Below, one piece after another: positions 52,227 through 64,000 of a stretch of DNA of 64,000 nucleotides. This DNA is from Litomosoides sigmodontis (taxonomy: Eukaryota > Nematoda > Chromadorea > Rhabditida > Onchocercidae). Below the pieces are notes generated by a model that searched no databases, was not told the origin of the DNA, and saw only the letters and a program-made list of their open reading frames with translations. The first letter of the stretch is position 1, and each line of letters starts with the position of its first letter. A program made the position numbers and the translations under genes. The stretch lies in NCBI GenBank assembly GCA_963070105.1, contig OY718804.1:987720-1051719 (forward strand), read 5' to 3'.

Positions 52227-54279
52227 CTAAATGAAAATGAAAAAGTTATAAGTATTAGCTTTCATAACTTCAAAGGAAAAGTAAAAGATAAAGCAAAAAA
52301 AAAATATGCGGGACGATGAATAGCTTCCAATTAATTCTTTTTGTTTTTTCGCTTTTCCCTACCTTTAATTCTTGCATTTTGGTGTTACATTATTATGATT
52401 GTTAAATTATTTATTTATTTGCAATTATTTTTTCAATTATTTACATTATTATTTTTAATGTTACATTATTATTTTATTTAATGCATTTTGATGTTTCAAT
52501 TAATGATTTATACAAATAATGCTTTCTGATTGCAATTTAATAAATATTATTATTATTGTACAAATGGGTACATTATTATTTTAATTAATGCATTTTGATG
52601 TTTCAATTAATGATTTACACAAATAATGCTTTCTGGTTACAATTTGATAAATATTATTATTACTGTACAAATGGGTGAATTATTTAATATAGTAATTAAT
52701 TCCGAAAATTTCACTGCAACCATTGTTCATCGCGGTAATTAGCATTTTGCACTATCTGCATTCATTTCCTTTTAACTCTCCTCATCACTTTCAAAAACAA
52801 AATTTGCTTTAAATTATTTATCAATCACTTTTTGAAATTGAAATGAAAAAAAAAGTCCTCGCCGTTTTTGTTGCACAATTATCTTTAAACGATTTTTTAA
52901 ACTTCTTAATTTGATTGCATATTATAACTTACATAGCTATAGAAATTTTCTGTGAACAAAATTGGTTGTTCAAATATACACTTTTGAAGTGACTTATTAC
53001 ACAAGTGAATATGAATTGAATTAAAATTTTTTGACAAAAAAAGAACATTACACCTACTATTGGTTTTAAAATCTTCGAATACATTCAGGAGGGGAAATAA
53101 ACGCTTTTTTTGGCGCAGAATATCCTTAGCATATATATATTTTTGACTTCATTGAGATCGGTTTAACATAAAACATTTTTAATTTCCTCTACAAGTTAGT
53201 TTTTGTTCTTATAAGTTATTTTAATAATTTCACCAATGGAAAGACATTCAAGAAACAACCTACTTACTGCCAACAATAATGAAATTAATTTGCATTACAC
53301 AGAATTCGTGCACATTAAATGTGGGAATAGCAACTTAAAGAGTGCAACTTTCACTTGATAATTGCAACACATTCATGCCACAAAAATCCTCCATATCTTT
53401 GCAAGCGATCATAGCAATAATTTTGAAATTAATTGCATCAAATCACCCTCTGATTTATCTTGGTTATTTTTATATTCAGAATTTCAAAACGAAATTAATG
53501 GTTGTTGTCTTTCCGGTAGAAGTAAAATTGACAATAAATATAAAAACACAGTTCCGCTCCGATTTGCAGTACCATGCAAGTTGACTATTGCTAATGATTT
53601 GTACAAGCGGAAATAGAATATTTATATCAAGACAAATAAGATTTGTGCAGCAACATGAAAATTGTTTCCAAGAATCTAGTTAACAACGTAGATGACAGAT
53701 ATAGTTCTTGACATGATAAAAACAAAGAATAAAAAGGCAAGCTCAAGCTAATAACTTCAGCCGACAAAATTGGCAGAAACAAAAGAAAACAGAGGTAATA
53801 ATGGATTATTTTTTGAGAAACAAGTCAAATAGCACCAAAGAGCATTCATGATTTCAAATATAATAATCTTTTACGGATCAACAAAGGATAACACTAATAA
53901 GCATACATGTGCAAGTATATAAATGTTTAATGTGCATAATTATGAGCAAATAATAGTTTGTGAGGATGAAATTTTATAAATGAACAAACAATTTACACAA
54001 TCTTGTTAACAAAGATTATTTTAAATAACACTTTTCATTTTTGTAACGTTCCACTATTTCATTGTTAATCGCCTACATCAGAAGAGTCTTCAAATATACC
54101 ATTGATCAAACAAAAGCCATTAGTCCTATCCTTCCTGGACTAGGATTATTATCATTGAAAGCTAGACTGAATACTTTGTTTGGCCTTAATTATACATCTC
54201 TTAAAATGATAACGGATTGTCAATTTATGAAAATAAATCTTCCTTCATTTTTGTATAGCACGCACTGACCGCAAAACCA
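52227..54279. other. intergenic or intronic spacer
   Basis: No gene identified. It contains the ~108-bp tandem duplication at 52461-52676. Overlapping 80-odd-codon plus-strand frames at 53342-53616 have no recognisable motif and no spliced partners. Confidence 0.55.
52461..52676 (+). repeat. ~108-bp tandem duplication
   Basis: Two adjacent copies (52461-52568 and 52569-52676) sharing TGCATTTTGATGTTTCAATT, AATGATTTAYACAAATAATG, CTTTCTGRTTRCAATTTRAT and TACAAATGGGT. They differ by only a few substitutions, so the duplication is fairly recent. Confidence 0.92.
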
Positions 54280-57200
54280 TTACTGTATTCGCTTAATTGT
54301 AAAAGAACATGATGCTTCAACCGTCAAGAAAAAGGGCCCTTCCTCGCCTTGCTGGAATGTCATTGGTTGAATGTTGTAAACGCCCGCCGGCACTGCTTCT
54401 AGAGTAAGTACAGTGTATCCAGGTCTAAAATTGCTATAAGTCAAACAAGAGATGAAACCATATGAAAGAAAACAAGAAAAATTATGACCTAAATGCTCCT
54501 GAACTGCATCTCTCAAACGGTTTATTCCTTAATGAGGAAAACTGCTTAATTTCAAAACCGATATTGTACTGCTTTGGACCTTTAAGTTCAATAAGTACAT
54601 CATTATCATCGCTACCGTCATCCAAATTCACTTCATATATTGGGTTATTCCTGCAAAAGGTACATAAGCTATTAAAATGTTCACAGAATTAACAAGCAAC
54701 TAATCGTTTCATTATTAACTAATAAGGAAAAACTAGTAAAATTAGAATATACATATAAGTCTCTCGACTTGGACCATTACCACAACCACCAGCTGTTTTC
54801 CCCTTCCATTCACCAGTCTCCTGAAAACATAGAAAAATACGACACTTTTAAGAGACACTTAATAATGGAGAAAAATATCTACAACATAAGAATGTTACCT
54901 TTTTCTTTGAAACATAAGGCACTGTCATCTTTCGCAGACGGAATTCAGCTGTAGAGTACACTCGTAATGTGTAATATATTGTTTTCATCTTTTCATACTA
55001 TAAAAACAAGGTAAATTAACGCCACTTCATCTTCATATCATAACAGTAACCATTGTTATGTTTTTTACTTTCAACTTGGGATCTAATACAACTTCTCCGT
55101 GAACCAATTATTACACTTGCGAAATTATATCTATTTTTATGACGAAGCATAAAAAATAACCATTATAAATTCAGTATGTTTTAAAGAAGAGGAACCTAGT
55201 ATTAAAAAAACGCATACTTGGGCAACAACTAGCGTATATCTTTGACAACCGCATTCAGAGATAATCATCTGACATAGATAGTGAGGGCTATTCAATCGTA
55301 TCGCACCCATAATTGGCTTTAAACTGGCTAAAACCCATGATATCGGGTCAAAAATTTAAAAAAAATTAAGTGTAAGGCTTCTTGATTTATATCTCTTTGC
55401 ATTATTATCTTAGCTACTGCAATGCGAAGCGATGTTCGCACCACATCATTTTTCTTTATAAAATATAATGATACAATATCTTTCGAAACCTAACTTGGTG
55501 CGTAAATTTTCTTTCCCGATTTATATACCATTACTGTGATATATTCTTTGTTGTTGGCAAAATCGTCCTGAAAAAAAGATTTAAAAATCGAAATCGTTTG
55601 AAGTTCAAATCAAATTCAATAACGAAATATACTCGAAATCTCAAAATCTAACCTTGTCCATTATGTGGCGTGTAAGTAAAATCCATACGGCAGTGGAACC
55701 ATTACTATTTACTTCCAAAGTGTATTGAGGATTGTCCGCTACACTGTACAAATCTTTCACTGGTCCCAAACCTGCTGACCACATACTGAAAAAAGAAACT
55801 TATATAATATCGATTCGAATGATTATATATTTCATGTTAACGTGAAGCTCTATATACTTACGCATGCAATCCATATGTGAATGGAAATATCGAAGGATCC
55901 CAGCTCACGTAAAATACCTCGAAGAAATGACATACCGACTTAAAGTCGATCCAGAATATGCCTAAATTGTACCCGCATTTGAACAAACAGTTTCAGCAGC
56001 TAACAATAAACTTGATAATTTCAAAAAAGCTTCAATTAAAGCACAAATTTCGTTAAAATTTTAATATGAAAATCAACAAAATCAATGCCAACCATCGTCG
56101 AATTGCTGTGCGTCTGCAGGACTATAATCCAGTGCCTTACAGAGCTGAGGTGTCCAGCTACGCTTATCCTTCTCAGAGTAACGGCCTTTCCAGCGTAAAT
56201 GTGTCCAGGGATTCTTAAGCATCAACAACTGCTCACCCTAAAAAGTAAAGTTTCCTAACAATCATTTTTCCAAAGACGAAAATCTTTCAATAAAAAAAAA
56301 CGGAATAAAGTTGTTTCATACTTCAATTTTCCTCATATCTAACACGGCATATGCATGTGTGTCAATCAAACCAGTTCGATTAATCGTCGGCTCATCCATT
56401 TTGCCAGTTGCCAGTGTAATAAGACAGTGGCCTTGGTGATACCTAAGCATAAAGTAATTGGTTATTTAATTCTTATACATCGATGAATTATTCGATTTTT
56501 AAAATATTTGGTTAACTTTAAAAAAAAAGAACGATCAATCGCATCACAACGGTCCACAAAAACTACGGTTTTCGACTGCTCTTAACAGTGTGAAGACATC
56601 AACAAATGTGAAAACGGCTATCCTAAAATTCTTTCTTTTCGATTGGTTTTTACATCATTTCCACTGCATTCGTTTTTAAGCTTTATTTCAAAGCAATTTC
56701 GCAAACAAACCTTGTAAAAAGTTTGTCGAACACAGCGTTAGCATCACTACCCGAACAAACCGTTTTAATACTTATTCTTTCAGGAATCCATCCCGTTAAT
56801 GCATGCATATCAATGCTCTGAAAATGATGTTCTTGAACAAAGACCTATAAGAATACCTTTTCCGTTTACACCAATTTCAAAATTTTACCGAATTTGATCC
56901 TGGAAAATCGTACCCACCCATCACCTTCATGTAAGCCTTCTCCAACAACGAAACCCATAATTCATCCCTGAAAAATATTCCAGTTCCATTTCAACTTCAA
57001 ATACAATCACAGCAAAATTGAATATATAAAATTAAAAAGTAAACAATAAGAATTATCAGATCACGAACTTCTGTTGACTATATGAACACAAGAAATCACC
57101 ATATTCACCAATGGGAAATCGATCATCAATTACGATCTAAATAAACATCTATTTCACTATTTGAACACAATATACAGTATCGAGTTTTTTTTTTCATAGC

Positions 57201-60075
57201 AGTCGGAAAAGATGTCAACTTAAACACTAAAAAACAAACAAAAATGTGGCTGAAAACTCTGATAAAAATGGTGACATCCGATGTGGTCATGAGAAACTGT
57301 TTCATTATTTTATGTAATTCTACTGTGGCAGTATAGGGATGTCACGCCATACGTATCACAGCATACGGAAAGAGAAGACCATGCATCGATAGACGAAAAA
57401 AGAAACTGCTACACCGATATTGCCGAAACCAGTGCATGAATATAGCGTAAAAATTAGGATATGAGCAATAACCGATATAATGTTTACTTTAACGTATCTA
57501 TTAACTATCACAAAAAAAGAATAAATAATACATAAACATAAATATGTATAAATCCAATAGAAATCTTTCTCACCTTTCTCCAAACACCATTGAAATGCAT
57601 TTTGATCATGTATTTCCCACAAGGATTATACAATGGTATGCCTAATTTATTTTGCGGATATATTATGCTGTAATGGAATAAAAATCAAATTGCTTCATAA
57701 TTCATAGAATCAGAAATCTAATGTACGTAGTGGAATTTGGCATCAAAAAAAAGGATCGGATATGCGAAAAATGTTGGCAAAAATGGACAAATTTGTTTCA
57801 TGGATGAATTTTTGTCAGTGTTAGACTTCTGACAAGAATGAAAAGCCTCTAATGGGTTTGTTATACGACGCAGTAATTGATATTTTAATGACAATGCAAA
57901 TAACAATTTAAAGAGTAAGAGACGTTGTTCGCAATGTAAGAAAACATTTATAATGGCGTAAGAATAGCGAAAAAAAAGCAACCTGGTCACCAGCGGCTTC
58001 TTGAAACGTCTTTCATATTGAGCTGATATGGCTAGTGAAGCTACGAAAGAGCAATCAGATATAATTGACTGAAATCGTCATAGTGATCCAAAAAAATTTT
58101 CCTTCACTTAAAATTATAAATATAACATAAAAAATATCAATCGTAATTAAAAGTGTTGTGCTTTCCAACTATTATTACTACGCATACAACTAGTATAATT
58201 TATAACCACTTTATGGAAGGTAGAACGAATTGAGCTTGCAAAAAATGAGCTACTTCGAACAAATTGAGCAATAGGTATATATAAAGAAATAAATAAGACT
58301 ACCTGTTTAATAGTACCACTATCGATGCGATCAATAATCTTCGGGGACTGCATGAATTCGTCCGGACGCATCCAGCTTTTAAGCCGTTTCGATTGCTTAT
58401 CAGATAAAGCTAATAAACCATGTTTATCACTAAAAATAGTTATGATAACAATAATCAAAAATGTAATCTCAAAAAAACCAAGAATTATTAATTTTATAAA
58501 CTTACGTGAATGGCACAGGATAAGCGAAGCGTTCTTTTAGATCGACAGCCAAAAAGGGAACATACTGCCTTCCATTAACGTTTGATGTTGTTGCCAGCAC
58601 TGTTAATTCGGATTTAGTAAGACGACCATTGCTATCACCTGCAGTTTTTCGTCTACTCGTCAACGCTGTCTTACTGCTAGTGGTGTTAGCAGTTGACTCC
58701 TCAAAGCTGTTGTTTATATGCAAATCGGATATTTCTACAAGTATGTAACATGATCCATTTCACCGCGTAGAGCACTTACTCATTTAATTAAGGAAAATAA
58801 ACTTTTTTTGATAGAACTAAAAGAACGAACTATTGTTTGATAGAACTAAAAGAACGAATTATTGTATATTAATTAAGGCCTATCAAAAAGTTTTGGATAC
58901 AAGTAGAGCATAAAGAAACATTAGCAAATGTTTACATAAAAACAATGAGAAAAAAAGGAATATACCATCTACGGGAGCTTCAGGTAACTTTATGCTAGGA
59001 CTTTTCTCCGACTTCCCATAAGATTTTAAATCTTCTGCCCGATCCAAAGCCTTTCTAGCCAAATGGCGCAACTTTTCGGCCATCGAGGCATCACAAGATG
59101 TCTTCTTAAGAAATGTAATTTAAAAACTTAAATTTTAGCACCTAAGACAGTAGTATCTAATTGTAAAATGTAGAAATGTTAAAGGAACCGAAGCGCTGAT
59201 GCAAAGTTCAATGGCCGAAGAATACAACATTATGGCTTCTCCAACATTTCCCGCTTCATCTTGATCCAATGCTTGATACAACAAAAATTCAGCTCGTTCG
59301 AGATTCAACTGCTGTTGACTTTTGATATTAGTTGATATTTTTGATGCTCCTAATGAATTCACCTCGTTCATTTCAACAAATGAAGCTACGACGCATGTAA
59401 AAATCATCAATACAAACTTTTCAATAACGAACTAAGGTATGCAATCGTACACGAAGAGAAAGGCAACATACTTTGTGATCGGATTATTTCAGCACGTTTC
59501 ACGTATTCTTCTGCTTTACCTTTATATGAAGCTGGGATTTTTTCTTGCCGAATCAGTTCCAAAATTGAATTTGCAGCATCCTATAAGACAAATTGCTGTC
59601 GTCAAATGTTCGCAATAATAGTGCACGAATGGTACTTAAAATTACAGTGAGAAAAAAGATAAAAAATTGTGTGAAACATTCCCTTTGCATATGTAACTGG
59701 TTGATTACATTACTTACTAACTCCTTCTCAAATTTTATAACATCAAAACCGACTTCTCGCTTTCCACAGCCAATTTATTCTTTAATCTCATCGCTTAGTT
59801 ATATATTGTTAGTTATATAGTTGCTCCGATATTGTTTTCTACGACAAGCGAAGATTCATTTGATTAATTATTATTTCATATCTGCTTAATCGTTTAGCAA
59901 CAATCATTTAATCTGACTACCTGTTGCATTTCTCAGCTATTTGCAAAGGTAAACAATTACTCATCTAAAGTACATGAAAAAAAAAACAAACGGTGTAGAA
60001 GTAAATGGCAGCATCCCATCTACAAGCCTTATCATATTCGATAGCTTTTTGTGCCGAGTAAGCCACCTCGTCCAT
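54280..60075 (-). CDS. CAPN7: calpain-7 (PalB-type cysteine protease with tandem MIT domains)
   Basis: Calcium-independent calpain that binds ESCRT-III subunits through MIT domains. Twenty-one exons in phase give 827 residues (human 813): 59992-60075, 59472-59580, 59189-59385, 58966-59104, 58506-58734, 58303-58429, 57983-58068, 57574-57667, 57069-57136, 56889-56967, 56711-56817, 56322-56442, 56093-56237, 55862-55961, 55653-55785, 55495-55567, 55218-55327, 54899-54997, 54753-54820, 54489-54650, 54280-54433. MIT 1 is about 1-64 (AAIYFYT joined to [10 protein letters not shown]), MIT 2 about 88-158 ([33 protein letters not shown]). The protease core is intact: C301 (SDCSFVASL), H469 (THAYAVLD), N489 (LKNPW). 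Two beta-sandwich domains follow (about 541-827: [46 protein letters not shown]). The start is the first ATG of a canonical MIT helix. It is divergent from the CAP gene at 61588. Confidence 0.97.
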
Positions 60076-61587
60076 TCTAGTTGAGGAAACGTTAGCTCGT
60101 TTATTTCAACAGCAGCATTTCGTTCTCAAATGAAATTACGTAACGAAACGTTAAGGTGCGCACAAATGTCATATAATTTAACGTAAAAACCATACATCCA
60201 ATAAATACTTATTCTTCTGAGATACAATTTCCTCCAGCAAAATATCTATTTCTACATTTCAAAAAGTAAACAATCGACTTAATTTTCTTGTTATCGCTAT
60301 TTTAAAATTATCAGAATAATAAATGAAAAAAAAATGGAAGAGTACGACTTTTCAAAAACCAGAGAAGCACGATGATATTGTATGATAATTTGAAAAAAAA
60401 AAAGGAAAAAATTCAAATCCGACAAGAAAATGAATTCAAAAGCGCACCTTAACACCTGAACTTTATCGCTACACCACACTTGAGAGTTTTGTAATTTTGC
60501 AGAGCGGCAGAGACTAGAACAACTAGTGAGAGAATAAGGGAGAGAAAGAGAGAGGAAAAAAGAGTTCGTTTTTTTTTGTTTCTTAAATTTCACTGCTAAT
60601 GGAAAAAAAAATTAAAAAAAACTTTTGAAAATGCCATTTCCATAATGTTCACTTAATGAATAGAGAATTTTTCACCTGGGCATATCGTACTGTTTTGATA
60701 CGAATTAAGCAAATTGCCTTGATGAGTAAAGTAACGTAATTTGAAAGCCTAAATGTTTTATTCAAAAGTACAACGCAACAGCTGAATAAGTCTAATGGAA
60801 ATTTAAATATGTTAAATAATTATCACACACTTCTGACCTTGCTATGTTCAATCAATTTAACCTTAATGAAATCCGAATCAATTAGATCATTTCCACAACT
60901 GTAATTCAAATATGCTCATGATGAGAATTTTTAAACATCCTTTAACACAGTATTTTTGTATGTATAATTAATAAAAATGGTCCGCTGAAGTATCGTGCAA
61001 AAAATTTCATTAGCAAATTACAGCACTCATTTTATTCCTCAAAATTTTGTTGCTATCAATGAGCATAGAAAAAAATTTCAAAATTAAATTTAAAATAAAA
61101 AGCCCTTGTTGAAAAGAAAAATAGACAAAGAAACGAATGAAAGAATGAAGCAAATTTTGAACAAAGTGAAGAAGCTCAGAGATCATAAATTTCAACCTTC
61201 AAAAGTTCGTAAATGGCAACGCTGTCGTTGAACTGCATTTGCTATAAAATAAAAGTGAAAAAAAGTAATAAATAAGAAAAAAAATGGATGAAATAAAATT
61301 AAAATGCGGAAGAAAGTTCAAAAGAAAAAAAACCGGTGAATTCAAAACGGAAATATTTGTGTAGCTGTGATAAATATTAATAATTGAATTTCTTCAAATG
61401 GCAAAAATATTTTTACAGCTTGAGAAAAGCAAACGATCGAAGTTCCATGTCATCGTTAAATAAATGAAATTTTTGAAAGTATATAAATGATAGTGGCTGG
61501 GAATAACAATTTCAGTTAATAATTCAATTATTTCATTTTTCTGCTAGCAAAAATATATTTCTAAAATATATTTTAGAAAAAAACAAC
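60076..61587. other. divergent intergenic region, CAPN7 and CAP gene promoters
   Basis: About 1.5 kb between the CAPN7 start (-) and the venom-allergen-like start (+). It holds a GA/CT-rich tract at about 60530-60570 and AT-rich sequence; no other gene seen. ACAATTTCAG at 61508-61517 and ATATTTTAG at 61567-61575 are candidate spliced-leader acceptors for the CAP gene; the second lies 12 bases before its ATG. Confidence 0.6.
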
Positions 61588-63542
61588 ATGAAGATGTTGC
61601 TTTTTTTCGCATTTGCGGCAATTGTTGTTGGTATGTTAAATTGTGCTTCAATTTCAAATTGTTTGTTCCACTTGATTGGATATTTAAAAGAACAAAGGAA
61701 AAAAAAGTTATTACTTCATTATAGCCGAAAAAATTCCTTAATTTATTATCTGGTAGCTTTTGCGTGGAAAGTGATAAATTTTGTAAGCTTAAAAATTTTT
61801 TAATTATCTAATTGAATTTGTGATAGAAGTGATGATTTTTGGTAAATGAATTGAAGGTGTGGAAAGTTATAAATGTGCAGGTGGTCGTCTAACGCCGAAG
61901 CAACGTTTGAATATCGTTTATCAAAATAACAAATATCGTTCAAAGCTCATTCGTGGATTGCTTAAAAATAAAGATGGCATGTATATGCCACGCGGAAAAA
62001 ATATGCTTAAATTGGTATGAATGAATTTAGAGAGGAAAAAATTTTGTTTTTCAAAAAATTAAATCATTTAATTTTATTTGTTACATACATTTCTTTGGTG
62101 TGTAATTACTATTGAAATTCTTTACATTATTATTGCAAAATGATTATAGTTGTTAATTGATTAATTGAAATTATTAATTTTTTTTTTTGTTTAGAAATGG
62201 AGCTGTGATTTAGAGAGTTCCGCTCAACGATGGGCTGATCATTGCGTGTTCGGACACTCACCAAGGAATCAACGACAAGGAATTGGTGAAAATGTCTACG
62301 CTTACTGGTCATCACAAAGCGTTGAAAGTATATTTGCATATTATTTGCTCATTTCTTGCTAGATGATCTATTGGAATTTCACAATTAACAATTGAAAGTA
62401 AATAATTGGAAATGAAGAAATGGAAAAGCAGAAAAAAATGGCTAAGTGGAAAATAGCAAAGTGAAATTTCACTTTCAGACCTTAAAAATAAAGCTGGTAC
62501 TGATGCTGGCAAAAGTTGGTGGTCAGAACTTCCCGAATTATACAAGAATAATCCATCAAATAATTTGACTGGAGATGTTTCCAGTCAAGGTGTTCTACAT
62601 TTCACACAGGTTGGCAATTTTTCCTTTTAATTTTACTAAATTATATCTTTTCTGCGTTTGCTTTTTTTTTCCCAACTAAAGCGTTTGTTTAGGAGAAAAA
62701 GAAATTGTTCGGTTTTTTTTTCTTTGCGCACAAATAATACAAATATCTGAAAAAATTAAAATTTAAAATAAATGAGTAGGAGGGAAATTCCACGTGTTGC
62801 TTCATCAGTACAACAGCAGCTTATATCAATTTGAGTTTGTGAGAAGTGAAAGCATATTCAATCATTTTTTTTTTTGCTCTTAATCAAAACATATTTCTAA
62901 AAGAGCAGTTTATCAATTGAGTTTTTGTTTTTTTTTTTGTTTGTATTTACTTACATATGATTGTTGCTAATAAATTAATTCCTAAGGATATCAATACTGA
63001 TAAAATAATTCCTGAGTTATCACTATTGAATATATTGATTGATTGCCCAGTGATCATTACTAACAAATTTCATTGATTTGCAAAAAGAAAAAAATTGGTT
63101 TTTAGATGGCTTGGGGTAAAACGCACAAGATTGGTTGCGGTATTGCGACACAATGCGACGGTGGTCGCACACTTATAGTCATTTGTCACTACTCACCTGG
63201 GTAAATGCTTGAAATTATAGTGAAAAATAGGGAACGAATTCCGCACAATTATTTTAAAATGATAATTATCATTTTTTACTACAATTTTTTTGTTTGTCGT
63301 TTTTTCAAGTTTTCATTTCTATGAGAAAACGCAAAAAAAAAACATGCTCCATCTTGAAAGAGTAATTTCATTTTTCGAGTTTAATTTTAGTGGAACTATG
63401 GTAATTTCATTGTTTCAATGTTTCAAATTTTAGTGGAAATATGCTGAGAGAGCTGATCTATGAACTTGGCGAACCATGCAAAACGGGCAACGATTGCAAC
63501 ACCAAGAAATGCGATGCAAAATTGGGCTTATGCATCAAATAA
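61588..63542 (+). CDS. venom-allergen-like (CAP/SCP/TAPS) secreted protein
   Basis: Nematode member of the CAP superfamily (ASP/VAL proteins), abundantly secreted by infective larvae of parasitic nematodes and studied as host-interaction and vaccine antigens; 'venom allergen' is a family name and no toxicity is implied. Six exons in phase: 61588-61630, 61881-62014, 62195-62327, 62479-62609, 63106-63200, 63434-63542 (TAA), 214 residues. A signal peptide is visible (MKMLLFFAFAAIVV). The CAP domain has CVFGHSP with H80, GIGENVYAYW with E91, GVLHFTQMAW with H144, and the CAP2 signature ICHYSPGGN at 173-181, so the usual cavity residues are kept. Four Cys (C194, C200, C205, C212) form a short C-terminal extension typical of nematode single-domain VAL/ASP proteins. 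The start ATG follows ATATTTTAG by 12 bases, consistent with trans-splicing. AATAAA overlaps the stop codon. Confidence 0.96.
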
Positions 63543-64000
63543 AGCAATTTTCGCTTTCTCTCTTTTTTTCATTTTTAACTTTTTTTCACTTCCTAATGTG
63601 TAATTTGATGGTTATTAGAGGTTTTATTTGCTAATTACTAGGAGTTCTTTTGTTTTTGAAAATCTTTGCTGAAATGCAATTATTCATATGATTTGCTGCG
63701 AAAAAAAAAATTACACAAATTATTTAAATGCATTCTCTAACAGTTGAAACTTCATCTTTCTCTTCGTTAGATCATTAAATCTTTCCTTAATAATTGAAAT
63801 TCTCATTGTATTCCTCCTTTCCTTCTTGTTTAAAAGAGTAAAGTGAATGGCACATTGCATGGAAGTGAACATTTGTTGCATCACTAATAAATTGCTTGCT
63901 TGCTATCGTTAAGTCTAAAATTAGTGAAAACAAAACTGCTACAGGCAGTGTTACAGCTTAGTTATAATGCTCAAGAATATTTCATTATTTTTTTTTGCGA
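63543..64000. other. 3' flank of the CAP gene
   Basis: AT-rich and CT-rich sequence with no gene seen. A more typical poly(A) signal candidate, AATAAA, lies at about 63886-63891, which would give a 3' UTR of roughly 350 bases. Confidence 0.5.

Noticed and set aside
53342..53616. Two overlapping 80-odd-codon plus-strand frames
   Set aside because: Both are compatible with chance; no motif, no consistent splice chain, and they overlap in different frames.

Overview
This window looks like nuclear DNA of a parasitic nematode, most likely a filarial or other spirurid worm. The reasons are very AT-rich sequence, many short phase-consistent introns with GT..TTTCAG or TTTTAG borders, acceptor sites a few bases upstream of start codons (typical of spliced-leader trans-splicing), and a venom-allergen-like (CAP/SCP) secreted protein gene with a nematode-style Cys-rich tail. 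There are no bacterial operons, CRISPR arrays, rRNA or tRNA genes. Gene models were built by hand from splice sites, reading phase and recalled family similarity; no alignment was run.

Layout. 1-3139 (+): the 3' part of a HELQ/Hel308-type DNA repair helicase. 3590-5457 (-): a small, unrecognised protein with a C-terminal membrane anchor, convergent with HELQ. 5458-23999: an 18.5-kb stretch with no convincing gene, holding microsatellites, diverged repeats and candidate regulatory palindromes. 24000-25370 (-): a complete Yippee-like (YPEL) zinc-binding protein gene in five exons. 25371-43024: a second, 17.6-kb gene-poor stretch that includes an uninterrupted (TAA)n array of about 1.19 kb. 43025-46891 (+): a complete ALKBH8 tRNA wobble-uridine enzyme (RRM, AlkB dioxygenase and methyltransferase) in eleven exons. 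47818-50460 (-): the 3' part of a Lys/Glu-rich protein built from many small exons. 52045-52226 (-): a ShK-like Cys-rich exon broken by an in-frame amber codon. 54280-60075 (-): a complete calpain-7 (CAPN7/PalB type) gene in 21 exons, with two MIT domains and an intact Cys-His-Asn triad. 61588-63542 (+): a complete venom-allergen-like protein gene in six exons.

The recognised genes do not form one pathway. HELQ acts on DNA, ALKBH8 on tRNA wobble uridines, CAPN7 on the ESCRT/endosomal side and the CAP protein outside the cell. The most notable points are the isolation of YPEL between two gene-poor blocks, the giant pure TAA array, the amber codon in the ShK motif, a possible spliced-leader first exon divergent from ALKBH8, paired palindromic E-boxes and CRE-like sites in the first gene-poor block, and two unrecognised genes (the anchored protein and the K/E-rich protein).
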